Notes: generated by a model from the letters alone, not told the origin. Positions 38,688 through 46,886 are shown, counted from the stretch's first letter. The stretch: 47,489 bases of DNA from Treponema sp. (GCA_016293915.1 JAEDCY010000019.1:1-47489), one strand, 5' to 3'. Program-made: numbers and translations.

Positions 38688-40586
38688 ATGAGTATATTTG
38701 CTATTTTTACAATCGTTTTGTTTTCAGTCACTTATGTAAGTGTACTGACATTGAGATGGTTTGCCCTTGAATTTATTTACAATGATATTGCGGCTATGTG
38801 GGGTGGTATGCTTCCTAATATTTTGGTTGCATCTCTTCTTTTGTTTATTGCAGTTACAATCGGATACTTTGTTGCCAAGCCTTTTGACCAGATTGTCAAA
38901 AAGATTCAGACAGAAAACCGTAAGGCTACTAATGAAGAGATTGACATCTGTTTAAAAAGCTACAGAGGAATTATTTCTCTGATTATTGCTGCCAATGTAA
39001 TCGGATTTTTTATCGGACAGATAATTATTGTTTTTATTGGAATTGCAAATGGATCTAACGTTTATTATTTTTCACGTGTGTTCCTTGTAATTGCACAGGC
39101 AATGGCTTTTGGTGGAGTTTCGGCAATTACTGCAATTAAAATTGTAGATTACCTGCTTATTAAAAAACGGGAAATGCTTGAAATCGGTTCTATTGTAGAA
39201 TTTAAAAGCCGTTCTCCAAAAATCTCTCTCTCTATTGGTCTGGTATTTTTTATTGCTCTCTACTTCCTTGGAATTAATATGCTTACCGTTCCTTATGGAA
39301 TTATGCTGGAATCTCACAACGCAACTTTCCAGGGCGATCTGCTTACTGCCTTTTTTAAGAAAGGCAGCTTGTGTATTATTCTTTCTGCTATAGTTGGTGC
39401 TGTTCCTTTTATGACGGTTTTGCATGGTCTTTCTCAGCGAATTAAACTTACTTCAAAACTTCTTGATGATATTGCAATGAATGGTGATTTAACCTGCCGA
39501 ATCAATATCAGCATGACAGATGACTTTGGTCTTCTTATTTCTTCTGTAAATACTTTGATAGATAAGCTTTCTACTATGATTAAAGATTTTAAGGAAGAAA
39601 CAAATGCTGTAACCGAATCTGCAGGAATTATTACTAAGTCTGCAAGATATGCTACCGGTGCTATTGGTGTTATGAATAATTCGCTTCAGCATATTGATGA
39701 AAACTCAAAGAAACAGGATGAACTGGTATCTGTAACCGGTGAAAATCTTGTAATGCTGGCAGATTCTATTGATACTGTAAAGCTTCATGTTACACAGCAG
39801 ACAGAAGCTGTTCAGAGTATTTCTTCTGCAATTTCTAAGATGACAGACAGTATTTCCAGTGTTGCGAATACTGCAAAACAGGCTCAGGAGGTTTCACAGG
39901 GACTTTCTGAACGTTCTGATATTGGAAATACGGCAGTTGAGCATGCGGTTACAACAATGAAAGAAATTCAGACGGTATCTGAAGAGGTTAGAAAGCTCCT
40001 GAAGGTTATTCAGGGAATTGCTTCTCAGACAAACCTTCTTTCTATGAACGCTGCAATTGAGGCGGCTCATGCAGGTGAGTTTGGTGCCGGTTTTGCGGTT
40101 GTTGCTGATGAAGTCCGTTCTCTGGCTTCTTCTTCATCTTCCAGTGCCCGTGATATTCAGAGCAAAATTAAGGAAATGATGGAAAAGACAAGTGCCGGTG
40201 TAGAAGCTATTACCTCTGCTGGTACTGCCTTCCAGGGAATTCGTGATAACGTAATTGAAAATGCTGCTCTGGTTAAGAATATTTATGATGCTATGATTGA
40301 ACAGAATCAGGGGGCTGCAGAAACTAAAGAAGCTGCGGATAATCTGGTAGAAGCTATTCATGCTATTCGTGATCTTGCAGAAGAAGAAACTGAAGAAGCA
40401 GGAAAGCTGCGTGAATCTATGGATGCTGTAGTTGCGGCTTCTAAGTCTACTATGTCTGCCGTACAGGAAAGTCTTGAAGCTACAGCAAATATGAAGAATA
40501 CTGTTCAGCTGGTAGAGTCCTCTGCGGTAGGTAACAAAGAGTCAGTTGAAAAGATTCATAACCACGTGGAACAGTTTATTGTCTGA
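38688..40586 (+). CDS. Methyl-accepting chemotaxis protein
   Basis: 632 aa chemoreceptor that signals to CheA/CheW. The first 250 residues carry about six hydrophobic segments (near 2-24, 38-60, 92-115, 125-148, 165-190 and 225-248) instead of the classic two helices around a periplasmic domain. A HAMP-like stretch follows (LTSKLLDDIAMNGDLTCRINISMTDDFGLLISSVN), then the long coiled coil with the signalling tip QGIASQTNLLSMNAAIEAAHAGEFGAGFAVVADEVRSLA (about 441-481). The membrane sensor suggests sensing of an intramembrane or redox-type cue. CheR and CheB at 10.7-12.8 kb should act on it. Confidence 0.93.
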   Translation: MSIFAIFTIVLFSVTYVSVLTLRWFALEFIYNDIAAMWGGMLPNILVASLLLFIAVTIGYFVAKPFDQIVKKIQTENRKATNEEIDICLKSYRGIISLIIAANVIGFFIGQIIIVFIGIANGSNVYYFSRVFLVIAQAMAFGGVSAITAIKIVDYLLIKKREMLEIGSIVEFKSRSPKISLSIGLVFFIALYFLGINMLTVPYGIMLESHNATFQGDLLTAFFKKGSLCIILSAIVGAVPFMTVLHGLSQRIKLTSKLLDDIAMNGDLTCRINISMTDDFGLLISSVNTLIDKLSTMIKDFKEETNAVTESAGIITKSARYATGAIGVMNNSLQHIDENSKKQDELVSVTGENLVMLADSIDTVKLHVTQQTEAVQSISSAISKMTDSISSVANTAKQAQEVSQGLSERSDIGNTAVEHAVTTMKEIQTVSEEVRKLLKVIQGIASQTNLLSMNAAIEAAHAGEFGAGFAVVADEVRSLASSSSSSARDIQSKIKEMMEKTSAGVEAITSAGTAFQGIRDNVIENAALVKNIYDAMIEQNQGAAETKEAADNLVEAIHAIRDLAEEETEEAGKLRESMDAVVAASKSTMSAVQESLEATANMKNTVQLVESSAVGNKESVEKIHNHVEQFIV

Positions 40587-40650
40587 AGAAACAGATATTT
40601 TGCAGGCGATTCGGAATTAATTTAAAATAAACGGATATGAAACGAAAAAA

Positions 40651-40856
40651 AGAGGGGCTGTCCAACAAGTTTACCTCCTGGTGTCATTTCGAACTTGTTT
40701 CGGAATCTATAGGCCTAGATATAGTGTAGATGCTGAAACATAGGGAGCGGCACTGCGGAGCAGGGTAAAAATAGTCCAGTGGACTATTTTTAGCGAGTCT
40801 CCGAGCAGCTATGCTGCGAAGGTTCAGCATAATAATACTTTTTGGACAGCCCCTCT
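40651..40856. repeat. 206-bp composite inverted repeat between the MCP gene and adk
   Basis: Perfect 15-bp ends AGAGGGGCTGTCCAA (40651-40665) and TTGGACAGCCCCTCT (40842-40856). Inside are TCATTTCGAACTTGTTTCGG, then AGGGAGCGGCACTGCGGAGC, a TAGTCCAGTGGACTA palindrome and GAAGGTTCAGCAT. Half of it occurs at 24806-24900, and its interior occurs inverted at 38473-38581. Confidence 0.85.
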
Positions 40857-40862
40857 CATAGT

Positions 40863-40923
40863 CTCGCCTCTGAGGCATTTTTTGGGTAGAACCTAAAACG
40901 ACCTGCTGCCGCAGCTCGTTTTT
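40863..40923 (+). terminator. Terminators after the MCP gene
   Basis: TCGCCTCTGAGGCATTTTTT (GCCTC/GAGGC stem plus T-run) is followed by ACGACCTGCTGCCGCAGC then TCGTTTTTT. Two weak intrinsic terminators on the plus strand fill the gap before adk. No gene was seen in 40587-40946. Confidence 0.45.
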
Positions 40924-40946
40924 TAACGGATCTGCTATTTTAGTCT

Positions 40947-41573
40947 TTAGAAGATCTTCTTAAACTCACCAAGCAAAATGTCTGTTTCGATTGATGCATC
41001 GAGGTCAGTAATTTTGCCCTTGTTCTTGTAGTAGTTGATGAGAGGTTCTGTCTGCTCGCGGTAAACGTCCATACGGTGGAGAATTGATTCCTGCTTGTCG
41101 TCATCGCGCTGATATAGCTCGCCTCCACACTTATCACAAATACCTTCTACTTTTGGTGGAAGTGTTTTGATGTTGTAGTTAGCGCCACATGCCTTACATA
41201 CACGGCGTGTAGAAAGACGGCCGATTACGATATCATCAGAAATCTGGAAGTTTACAACTTTGAGGTCTGCAACAAGTCCGTCCAGCATTTCTGCCTGTGG
41301 AATTGTGCGAGGGAAACCGTCAAGAATGTAGCCGTTTTTGCAGTCGTCCTGAGCAAGGCGGTCTTTTACAAGTTCAAACGTAAGTTCATCGCTTACGAGA
41401 GAACCAGAATCGATAATTGCCTTTACCTTTACTCCAAGAGGAGTCTGTGCCTTAATATTTGCACGGAAAATATCACCAGTTGAAATGTGTGGGATTTTGT
41501 AGTCTTCTGCTACCTTTACTGCGAGAGAACCTTTTCCAGCTCCCGGTGGTCCCAAAAATACGAAATTGTTCAT
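40947..41573 (-). CDS. adk: Adenylate kinase, zinc-type LID
   Basis: Interconverts AMP + ATP and 2 ADP (EC 2.7.4.3). P-loop FLGPPGAGKGSLA (residues 5-17), AMP-binding PHISTGDIFRANI and ILDGFPRTIPQAEML (about 82-96). The LID domain contains VCKACGANYNIKTLPP and GICDKCGGELYQRDDD, four cysteines that bind structural zinc. 208 aa, typical. ATGGAG precedes the start. A minus-strand TATAAT lies at 41585-41590, at the edge of a palindromic repeat that covers the expected -35 position. Confidence 0.98.
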   Translation of the reverse strand: MNNFVFLGPPGAGKGSLAVKVAEDYKIPHISTGDIFRANIKAQTPLGVKVKAIIDSGSLVSDELTFELVKDRLAQDDCKNGYILDGFPRTIPQAEMLDGLVADLKVVNFQISDDIVIGRLSTRRVCKACGANYNIKTLPPKVEGICDKCGGELYQRDDDKQESILHRMDVYREQTEPLINYYKNKGKITDLDASIETDILLGEFKKIF

Positions 41574-41584
41574 CTTTGTACTCC

Positions 41585-41590
41585 ATTATA
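41585..41590 (-). promoter_or_regulatory. -10 box of adk
   Basis: TATAAT on the minus strand, 12 bp before the adk ATG. The -35 region falls inside the palindromic repeat at 41590-41658. Confidence 0.4.
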
Positions 41591-41658
41591 AGGATCCTGA
41601 AACATGTTCAGGATGACGACGCAATGGTGTCATTCCGAACTTGTTTCGGAATCTAAAA
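41590..41658. repeat. TCATTCCGAAC-family palindromic repeat upstream of adk
   Basis: AAGGATCCTGAAACATGTTC, AGGATGACGACGC and TGTCATTCCGAACTTG then TTTCGGAATCT. Same family as 19732, 24829, 42493 and 44738. Confidence 0.75.
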
Positions 41659-41714
41659 TATGATTTCTATTATTTTATTATGAAAAGGACATTCGGGCAA
41701 GAGTTTTTTAAGGT

Positions 41715-41815
41715 CACACGGATTTGGATTTTGCTAACGCAAAATCTTTTTTTAGGATTCTATAATTAAAAAACAATAATACAGAAACAGCGTTAGCTGT
41801 TTCAAAATCCATGTG
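41715..41815. repeat. CACACGGATT inverted-repeat element upstream of lemA
   Basis: Second copy of the 36277-36354 element, longer and more diverged: CACACGGATTTGGATTTTGC at the left and CAAAATCCATGTG at the right, with inner GAAACAGC-GTTA-GCTGTTTC. It fills most of the gene-free stretch 41574-41886. Confidence 0.75.
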
Positions 41816-41827
41816 ATAAAAATTTTG

Positions 41828-41856
41828 TTGACTAGATATCAATTCATTTATAAATT
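41828..41856 (+). promoter_or_regulatory. Promoter of the lemA operon
   Basis: TTGACT (41828-41833), a 17-bp spacer and TAAATT (41851-41856), 30 bp before the ATG. GAGAGG is the ribosome binding site. Confidence 0.45.
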
Positions 41857-41886
41857 TATTATATATAACTTTTTGAGAGGATAATA

Positions 41887-42492
41887 ATGAAAAAGATTTC
41901 GAAGAGGCTGATTGCTCTGATTGTTGTGCTTGTTTGTGTGCTTGGAGGTTTTTCTTTCTATAAGAATACTTACAACTCGCTGGTTTCGCTGGAGGAGGAT
42001 GTTTCGGCTTCCTGGGCTGAGGTGCAAAACCAGTATCAGCGACGCCTGGACTTGATTCCGAACCTGGTTTCTACTGTAAAGGGCTATGCTAAGCATGAGA
42101 GCGATGTATTTACCCAGGTTTCTGAGGCTCGTTCTAAGGCCGGCGGGCAGATTAATATCAGTGATGAGGTTTTGAATGATCCTGAGGCTTTTGCCCGCTA
42201 TCAGCAGATTCAGGATAATCTTGGCAGCAGTCTGCAGCGCCTTTTGATGGTTACTGAGCAGTATCCGGAATTGAAGGCAGACCAGAACTTTATGGCTTTG
42301 CAGAATCAGCTGGAAGGAACTGAGAACCGTATTACTGTTGCCCGCAACCGTTTTAATGATACTGCTAAGGGCTACAATAAAAAAATCCGCCAGTTCCCGG
42401 CAAATATTATTGCGAATATGAGTGGCTTTGAGAAAAAGTCTTATTTTAGTGCAAGTGCAGAGGCACAGTCTGCGCCTAAGGTTGAGTTTTAG
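41887..42492 (+). CDS. lemA: LemA family protein
   Basis: Membrane-anchored helical protein of unknown biochemical role. One N-terminal helix (about residues 8-25) is followed by the family core YNSLVSLEEDVSASWAEVQNQYQRRLDLIPNLVSTVKGYAKHE, LQRLLMVTEQYPELKADQNFMALQNQLEGTENRITVARNRFNDTAKGYNKKIRQFPANII. 201 aa, standard. It heads an operon with two TPM-domain proteins, the common genomic partner set for LemA. Confidence 0.95.
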   Translation: MKKISKRLIALIVVLVCVLGGFSFYKNTYNSLVSLEEDVSASWAEVQNQYQRRLDLIPNLVSTVKGYAKHESDVFTQVSEARSKAGGQINISDEVLNDPEAFARYQQIQDNLGSSLQRLLMVTEQYPELKADQNFMALQNQLEGTENRITVARNRFNDTAKGYNKKIRQFPANIIANMSGFEKKSYFSASAEAQSAPKVEF

Positions 42493-42524
42493 TAGATTCC
42501 GAAACAAGTTCGGGATGACAGGGG
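42493..42524. repeat. Half-copy palindromic repeat between lemA and the TPM gene
   Basis: TAGATTCCGAAACAAGTTCG then GGATGACAG, directly abutting the ribosome binding region of the next gene. Confidence 0.7.
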
Positions 42525-42528
42525 TGTT

Positions 42529-43233
42529 ATGAAATATAAAACACTTATAAAAAAGCTTCGCCTCGGCGATGAAGATTTTAAGACAATAAAGAATGCTGTT
42601 GCTGAGGCTGAGGCAAAGACTACCGGTGAGATTGCGGTGGCAGTTGCACCGGAATCTGCCCGTTACTGCTTTTGGGAGCTGCTGGCGGCTGATTTTTTTA
42701 GTGCGCTTGTGCTTGTTTGCATGCTTCCTTTTTCAGATAAGATTCTTGCCTTGTACCGCAGACTTTACTGGCAGAATGAACCGAGCTGGATTTTGCCGCT
42801 CTTTTTTATAATTTCTTGTCTTGCGGCTGTGGTTATTGCTTTTTATATAGCAAATATTCCGGTTGTAGACAGACTTATAATTCCTCCTTCTGTGAGAAGA
42901 ACCTGTGTTACCAACCGTGCCTTCCGTTATTTTACAGAAAGTGGTGTGTATGATACGGCTGAGCATTCAGGTATTTTGATTTTTGTTTCTTATATGGAGC
43001 GTCAGGTTCGTATTGTGGCTGATTCCGGTATTTCAAAGCATATTTCACAGGATATGTGGAACCTGATTGCTGATGAGCTGGCTGAAAATCTTCGCAAGGG
43101 ACAGGCTGCTGAGGCTTTTACAACTGCAATTGAGAAATGTGGTGAATTGCTTGCTGAATACTTTCCTCCACATGAAGAGAATCCAAATGAACTTCCTGAC
43201 GGGCTTGTAATTCTGGAGGATGCGGAATGGTAA
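42529..43233 (+). CDS. TPM-domain membrane protein
   Basis: 234 aa. The N-terminal part matches TPM-domain starts (DFKTIKNAVAEAEAKTTGEIAVAVAPES). Two hydrophobic segments (about 49-68 and 88-110) interrupt it, then GVYDTAEHSGILIFVSYMERQVRIVADSGISKHISQDMWN completes a TPM-like fold. There is no signal peptide. It is paired with LemA upstream and a secreted TPM protein downstream, whose start overlaps its stop by 7 bp. The molecular function of the family is not settled. Confidence 0.85.
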   Translation: MKYKTLIKKLRLGDEDFKTIKNAVAEAEAKTTGEIAVAVAPESARYCFWELLAADFFSALVLVCMLPFSDKILALYRRLYWQNEPSWILPLFFIISCLAAVVIAFYIANIPVVDRLIIPPSVRRTCVTNRAFRYFTESGVYDTAEHSGILIFVSYMERQVRIVADSGISKHISQDMWNLIADELAENLRKGQAAEAFTTAIEKCGELLAEYFPPHEENPNELPDGLVILEDAEW

Positions 43234-44042
43234 AGATGAATAAAATAATCAGACATCTTGGGGCTTTGCTGTTTGCAGCTTTGTTCTGCCTGAGTCCTGC
43301 TTTTGCCGTTGGCGTTCCTGCTATGAATGGCCGCGTAAACGATTATGCAAAAATTATCCGCGAAAGTGATGAGCGTGAAATTGAAGAATATCTTGCGGGC
43401 CTTGAGCGGTCAAGCGGCATTCAGATTGCTGTACTTACAATACCTTCTCTCGATGGGGAAGATATTTCTTCTTTTGGAATCCGGGTTGCAGATAAATGGA
43501 AGCTTGGGGATAAAGAAAAGGACAATGGAGCGATTCTGATTGTTGCTTATGCTGAGCATGATTTAAGGATCGAAGTAGGGGACGGACTTGAAGGCTCATT
43601 AACGGATGCAAAATGCGGTCTGATTCTGCGTAATGTTATTGTACCTGAATTTCGTGATGGAAATTATTCTGGCGGAATTATGAAGGGTGTAAAAGACATG
43701 GGCGCAATTGCTGCTGGTGATGAAAGTGCAGTTTCGCGTTCTGTTCGTGAAGGTGAAGATAATTCTGGAGACGACAGTCTTGTACCTGTTTTTGTAATTA
43801 TTGTATGGCTTATATTCTTTGTGAGCATGATTAGTGCGGGAGCCAGACGTAATAGACGTCGAGGACGTTACTATCATAACGGAAATACTATAGCATGGAT
43901 TGCTGCAGATGCTGCTTTGCGAAGCATAATGAGAGGCAACGGTGGGGGAAGCGGTCTTGGCGGTCATTCATCGGGTGGCTTTGGAGGCTTCTCTGGAGGC
44001 GGCGGACACTTTAGTGGTGGCGGCGCCTCGGCTCACTGGTAG
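43227..44042 (+). CDS. Secreted TPM-domain (YgcG-like) protein with Gly-rich tail
   Basis: 271 aa. Signal peptide (about residues 1-31, ending AFAVGVP), TPM domain (VNDYAKIIRESDEREIEEYLAGLERSSGIQIAVLTIPSLDGEDISSFGIRVADKWKLGDKEKDNGAILIVAYAEHDLRIEVGDGLEG), one membrane helix (about 188-210), a basic stretch, and a C-terminal Gly/Ser/His-rich tail (GGGSGLGGHSSGGFGGFSGGGG). This is the YgcG layout. The start at 43227 has GGAGGA properly spaced; 43236 is the next ATG. Third gene of the lemA operon. Confidence 0.92.
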   Translation: MVKMNKIIRHLGALLFAALFCLSPAFAVGVPAMNGRVNDYAKIIRESDEREIEEYLAGLERSSGIQIAVLTIPSLDGEDISSFGIRVADKWKLGDKEKDNGAILIVAYAEHDLRIEVGDGLEGSLTDAKCGLILRNVIVPEFRDGNYSGGIMKGVKDMGAIAAGDESAVSRSVREGEDNSGDDSLVPVFVIIVWLIFFVSMISAGARRNRRRGRYYHNGNTIAWIAADAALRSIMRGNGGGSGLGGHSSGGFGGFSGGGGHFSGGGASAHW

Positions 44043-44049
44043 ATGTCCG

Positions 44050-44141
44050 GTGGTTGAGTAGGCGAAGCCGTATCGAAACCACATTTTTCGAGGTCTGCGG
44101 TGGTTTCGATACACGTCGCTTTGCGACGCACTCAACCACCG
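44050..44141. repeat. Pair of converging palindromic elements after the TPM genes
   Basis: Copy 1 (44050-44084): CGGTGGTTGAGTAGGCGAAG then CCGTATCGAAACCAC. Copy 2 (44098-44141): CGGTGGTTTCGATACACG, inner GTCGC-TTT-GCGAC hairpin, then CACTCAACCACCG. They are in opposite orientation and may act as a terminator-like structure between converging genes. Confidence 0.85.
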
Positions 44142-44144
44142 TAT

Positions 44145-44723
44145 TTAGCGACGTTTGCTTACAGCGATACGGTCGCCGACTTCATAAAAGGTAGTTTCGA
44201 ATTCCTGATTAGTCCGGAGGTACTCTGCGTACTTCTGGATTTTTTTTACCAGTTTCTTTGTAGAGTAGTTGTGGGTGAGGGAAAGGTCGTCTACCATGCC
44301 GTGGAAGGAAAGGTTGTCGCTTATGATTACTCCGCCTGGGGCCAGATTTTCTTTATACTTCTCAAAAAACTTGATGTACTGGGCTTTTGCGGCGTCTATA
44401 AAAATCAGATCAAAAAGGCCTTCAAGGGGGCAGGTAAGGGCATCTGCGTGGATGGCGGTGATGCGGTCTGAAAGTCCTGCGCTCTTAAAGTTTTCTACAG
44501 CTTTAAGGTGGCGGTCTATGTCGAGTTCTATCGTAGTTACTTTTATATCGTCTGCAAGGCCTGCAAAGCGGATTGAAGAATAGCCGATGGCAGTTCCTAT
44601 TTCGAGGATATTTTTGCAGCTGTGTTCTTTGATGTAATCGCAGATAAAATCACAGCCTTCATCCTGCATGATTGGAACTGCCTCTCGGCTTGCATATGCT
44701 TTTATTGAAAGTAAATTGTCCAT
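44145..44723 (-). CDS. SAM-dependent O-methyltransferase (TrmR/YrrM-like)
   Basis: 192 aa class I methyltransferase. SAM-binding motif NILEIGTAIGYSSIRFA (about residues 38-54), acidic TTIELDIDRHLKAVENF, and FDLIFIDAAKAQYIKFFE with GGVIISDNLSFHGMV, typical of the catechol/CCoA O-methyltransferase family. The bacterial short form resembles Bacillus YrrM/TrmR, which methylates 5-hydroxyuridine in tRNA; the substrate here is inferred, not shown. It is followed on the plus-strand side by two palindromic elements and preceded by a repeat, so it is probably monocistronic. Confidence 0.85.
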   Translation of the reverse strand: MDNLLSIKAYASREAVPIMQDEGCDFICDYIKEHSCKNILEIGTAIGYSSIRFAGLADDIKVTTIELDIDRHLKAVENFKSAGLSDRITAIHADALTCPLEGLFDLIFIDAAKAQYIKFFEKYKENLAPGGVIISDNLSFHGMVDDLSLTHNYSTKKLVKKIQKYAEYLRTNQEFETTFYEVGDRIAVSKRR

Positions 44724-44737
44724 AATCGCCCTGTCGT

Positions 44738-44816
44738 GTCATGCTGATCCTGAAACAAGTTCAGGATGACGTTTTTGCATCTATAAATAGATTCTGAAAC
44801 AAGTTCAGCATGACGG
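44738..44816. repeat. TCATGCTGATC-family repeats between tyrA and the methyltransferase
   Basis: TCATGCTGATCCTGAAACAA, GTTCAGGATGACG and then GATTCTGAAACAAGTTCAGC ending ATGACGG. It is a tail-to-tail pair of half-elements. Confidence 0.75.
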
Positions 44817-44824
44817 TATTGCCT

Positions 44825-45700
44825 TTAATTCTTTTGCATCTGAATGCGCTTTGTTCGCACATCTTGTAGCAGTGATTTTAGCCCATCTGCGTCCTGTGTT
44901 TCAATCAGTTTTTTAAGATTGTCCAGCTGAACTTCAAAGTTTTCTATGTGAGCTACAAGTTTTTCGCGGTTGGCAAGAAAGAGCTCTGTCCAAAGTGGTG
45001 CGTTTATCATGGCAATTCGGGTGAGGTCTTCAAAAGAACCGCCGCCAAAACTTGTGATTTCCGGGTCTCCGGCACTTTCTACCATGGCACTTGCCACAAC
45101 GTGACAAAGCTGTGAAGTAAAGCCAATCTTGTTGTCGTGGGTATCAGCATCAACTTCGGTAATACGGGTAAAGCCCATTCCGTGGATAATTTTACGGAAC
45201 TTTTCTACGGCAGCTTCGTCCTCGTAACCATCTTTTGGCTTTATCAGAATATAATTGTGATTCAAAAAGTATTCGCCACGAGAGGCAGCAAAGCCTTCTT
45301 TTTCGCCGCCTGCCATAGGGTGTCCTAAAATCAGGTGAGCATTTGATGGGCGGATTTCGTCGCGGTCTATGGCAGCTGCCAGATCGTGTTTTACACCGCT
45401 TATGTCGGTTATGATTGCTCCGTCTTTAAAATCATTCTTATGCTCGCGGAAAAAGTTCAGGGTTGCGGCCGGGTAGAGGCAGACAAAAACCATGTCAGCC
45501 TGGGCCAGCATTTCTTTAGTTTTGTCTGGTGTAAAGGAGAGGTCGATGATTCCTGAAGTCAGGGCGGCAGAAAGTGACTCTTCATTTTTGTCGAGTGCAA
45601 AAATTTTTCCGTTCTGGTCATCGCGGCCGATTATGTTTGAGCGGACTGCCTTTGCGACAGAACCGCCCATTATTCCTAATCCTACGATTGCGTAAATCAT
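44825..45700 (-). CDS. tyrA: Prephenate dehydrogenase
   Basis: Oxidative decarboxylation of prephenate to 4-hydroxyphenylpyruvate (EC 1.3.1.12), the committed step to tyrosine. N-terminal NAD site IVGLGIMGGSVAKAVR (GxGxxGG, residues 5-20), then VFVCLYPAATLNFF, AIITDISGVK, HLILGHPMAGGEKEGFAASRGEYF and the helical C-terminal dimerisation domain (TSQLCHVVASAMVES, GGGSFEDLTRIAMIN). 291 aa with no ACT or chorismate mutase domain. Its ATG overlaps the aroF stop by 4 bp, so it depends on the aroF transcript and on the leader described at 46854-46990. Confidence 0.94.
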   Translation of the reverse strand: MIYAIVGLGIMGGSVAKAVRSNIIGRDDQNGKIFALDKNEESLSAALTSGIIDLSFTPDKTKEMLAQADMVFVCLYPAATLNFFREHKNDFKDGAIITDISGVKHDLAAAIDRDEIRPSNAHLILGHPMAGGEKEGFAASRGEYFLNHNYILIKPKDGYEDEAAVEKFRKIIHGMGFTRITEVDADTHDNKIGFTSQLCHVVASAMVESAGDPEITSFGGGSFEDLTRIAMINAPLWTELFLANREKLVAHIENFEVQLDNLKKLIETQDADGLKSLLQDVRTKRIQMQKN

Positions 45701-46707
45701 ACCTGGCGTCCATTGATTTCGGCAATTTTTGGAAGAATCTTCATAAGCTGGGCAAACTCTGTCGGGTGCAGAGACTGCTCTCCGTCGCAGAGTGCCTTTT
45801 CAGGATTGTTGTGAACTTCGATAATCAAGCCGTCTGTGTTGCAGGCAACTGCTGCCTTTGCAAGTTCCGGTACCATCCAGCGCTGACCACAGGCATGGCT
45901 TGGGTCAATGATGATTGGAAGGTGGCTTACCTTGTGAAGGTATGGAACGATGCTTACATCAAGACAGTTTCTTGTGTAGTTATCAAAAGTACGAACTCCG
46001 CGTTCACACAAAATAACATCTTCGTTTCCGCTTGCCATAATGTATTCAGCAGACATCAAAAGCTCTTTTACAGTTGCTGCCATACCGCGCTTAAGCAAAA
46101 TCGGCTTGCCAACTTTTCCCATTTCCTTAAGAAGGTCAAAGTTCTGCATATTACGTGCTCCAATCTGGATAACATCAACATCATCAAAATATTTAAGCTG
46201 GCGGATATCCATAAGCTCAGTTACAATAGGAAGTCCTGTTTCTTTTTTTGCAGCTAATAGGAACTGAAGTCCCTGTTCACCAAGGCCCTGAAAGCTGTAT
46301 GGAGAAGTACGAGGCTTGAAAGCACCGCCGCGGAGAAGTTTTGCTCCTGCAGCCTTTACATCGCGGGCAATTGATACAACCTGTTCTTCAGTTTCAACAG
46401 AACAAGGACCTGCAATTACAGGAATTTCTCCGTTACCAAAGCTTGTATTTCCAACCTTGATTACTGAATTATCCGGATGGAAGGTGCGGCTTGCCATTTT
46501 ATATGGGGCAGATACGCGCTGTACTGTATCAACAAAAGGATTTGCACTTACCATTTCGGTGTCAAGCGAACTTGTGTCGCCGAGAAGTCCGAGAATAGTG
46601 AGGTTTTCACCCTTTGATACATGAACTCCAAAGCCTTTCTGCTTCCATGAGTCGATGAATTCTTCCATCTGCTGGTCTGATGTTCCGTGTTTAAGTGTTA
46701 TGATCAT
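45697..46707 (-). CDS. aroF: DAHP synthase, type I-beta with N-terminal regulatory domain
   Basis: First step of the shikimate pathway: phosphoenolpyruvate plus erythrose-4-phosphate gives DAHP (EC 2.5.1.54). The N-terminal 70 residues (MIITLKHGTSDQQMEEFIDSWKQKGFGVHVSKGENLTILGLLGD) form the ferredoxin-like domain that, in Thermotoga-type enzymes, mediates Tyr/Phe inhibition. The barrel has VIAGPCSVETEEQ, LLRGGAFKPRTSPYSFQGLG, QIGARNMQNFDLLKEMGKVGKPILLKRG, CERGVRTF and IIDPSHACGQRWMV. 336 aa. AAGGAGG precedes the start. With tyrA it makes a tyrosine-specific operon, fitting a tyrosine-sensing leader upstream. Confidence 0.95.
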   Translation of the reverse strand: MIITLKHGTSDQQMEEFIDSWKQKGFGVHVSKGENLTILGLLGDTSSLDTEMVSANPFVDTVQRVSAPYKMASRTFHPDNSVIKVGNTSFGNGEIPVIAGPCSVETEEQVVSIARDVKAAGAKLLRGGAFKPRTSPYSFQGLGEQGLQFLLAAKKETGLPIVTELMDIRQLKYFDDVDVIQIGARNMQNFDLLKEMGKVGKPILLKRGMAATVKELLMSAEYIMASGNEDVILCERGVRTFDNYTRNCLDVSIVPYLHKVSHLPIIIDPSHACGQRWMVPELAKAAVACNTDGLIIEVHNNPEKALCDGEQSLHPTEFAQLMKILPKIAEINGRQV

Positions 46708-46741
46708 AATGTGCTTTATCCTCCTTAAAGAAAGCCATTAA

Positions 46742-46848
46742 ACAAGTTTGTTAAGGCCCTGAGCGAAGCGTGCCTTGACGAACTTGTGTATCACGGTAAT
46801 TTGTCCGGCAGGACTCCACAATTAAGAGTTCCCGCTCTTTTACCGTGC
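46742..46848. repeat. Hairpin repeats in the aroF 5' untranslated region
   Basis: 46742-46791 is a copy of the CAAGGCACGCTTCGC..GCCTTGAC hairpin (here inverted, arms ACAAGTTTGTTAAGGC and GCCTTGACGAACTTGT). A separate stem CACGGTAA (46794-46801)/TTACCGTG (46841-46848) lies between it and the attenuator terminator. Confidence 0.65.
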
Positions 46849-46853
46849 ACAGC

Positions 46854-46886
46854 AAAAAAAAAAGGAACTCTTTTCCAGAGTTCCTT
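46854..46886 (-). terminator. Attenuator terminator of the aroF-tyrA leader
   Basis: On the minus strand AAGGAACTC (46886-46878), a 7-nt loop, GAGTTCCTT (46870-46862) and then about ten T. The 9-bp stem is perfect. It lies 28 bp downstream of the leader peptide stop and about 150 bp before aroF. Confidence 0.9.

Noticed and set aside
41848..42507. 219-aa open frame on the minus strand opposite lemA
   Set aside because: LemA on the plus strand has clear family motifs, a promoter and a ribosome binding site; the antisense frame has none.
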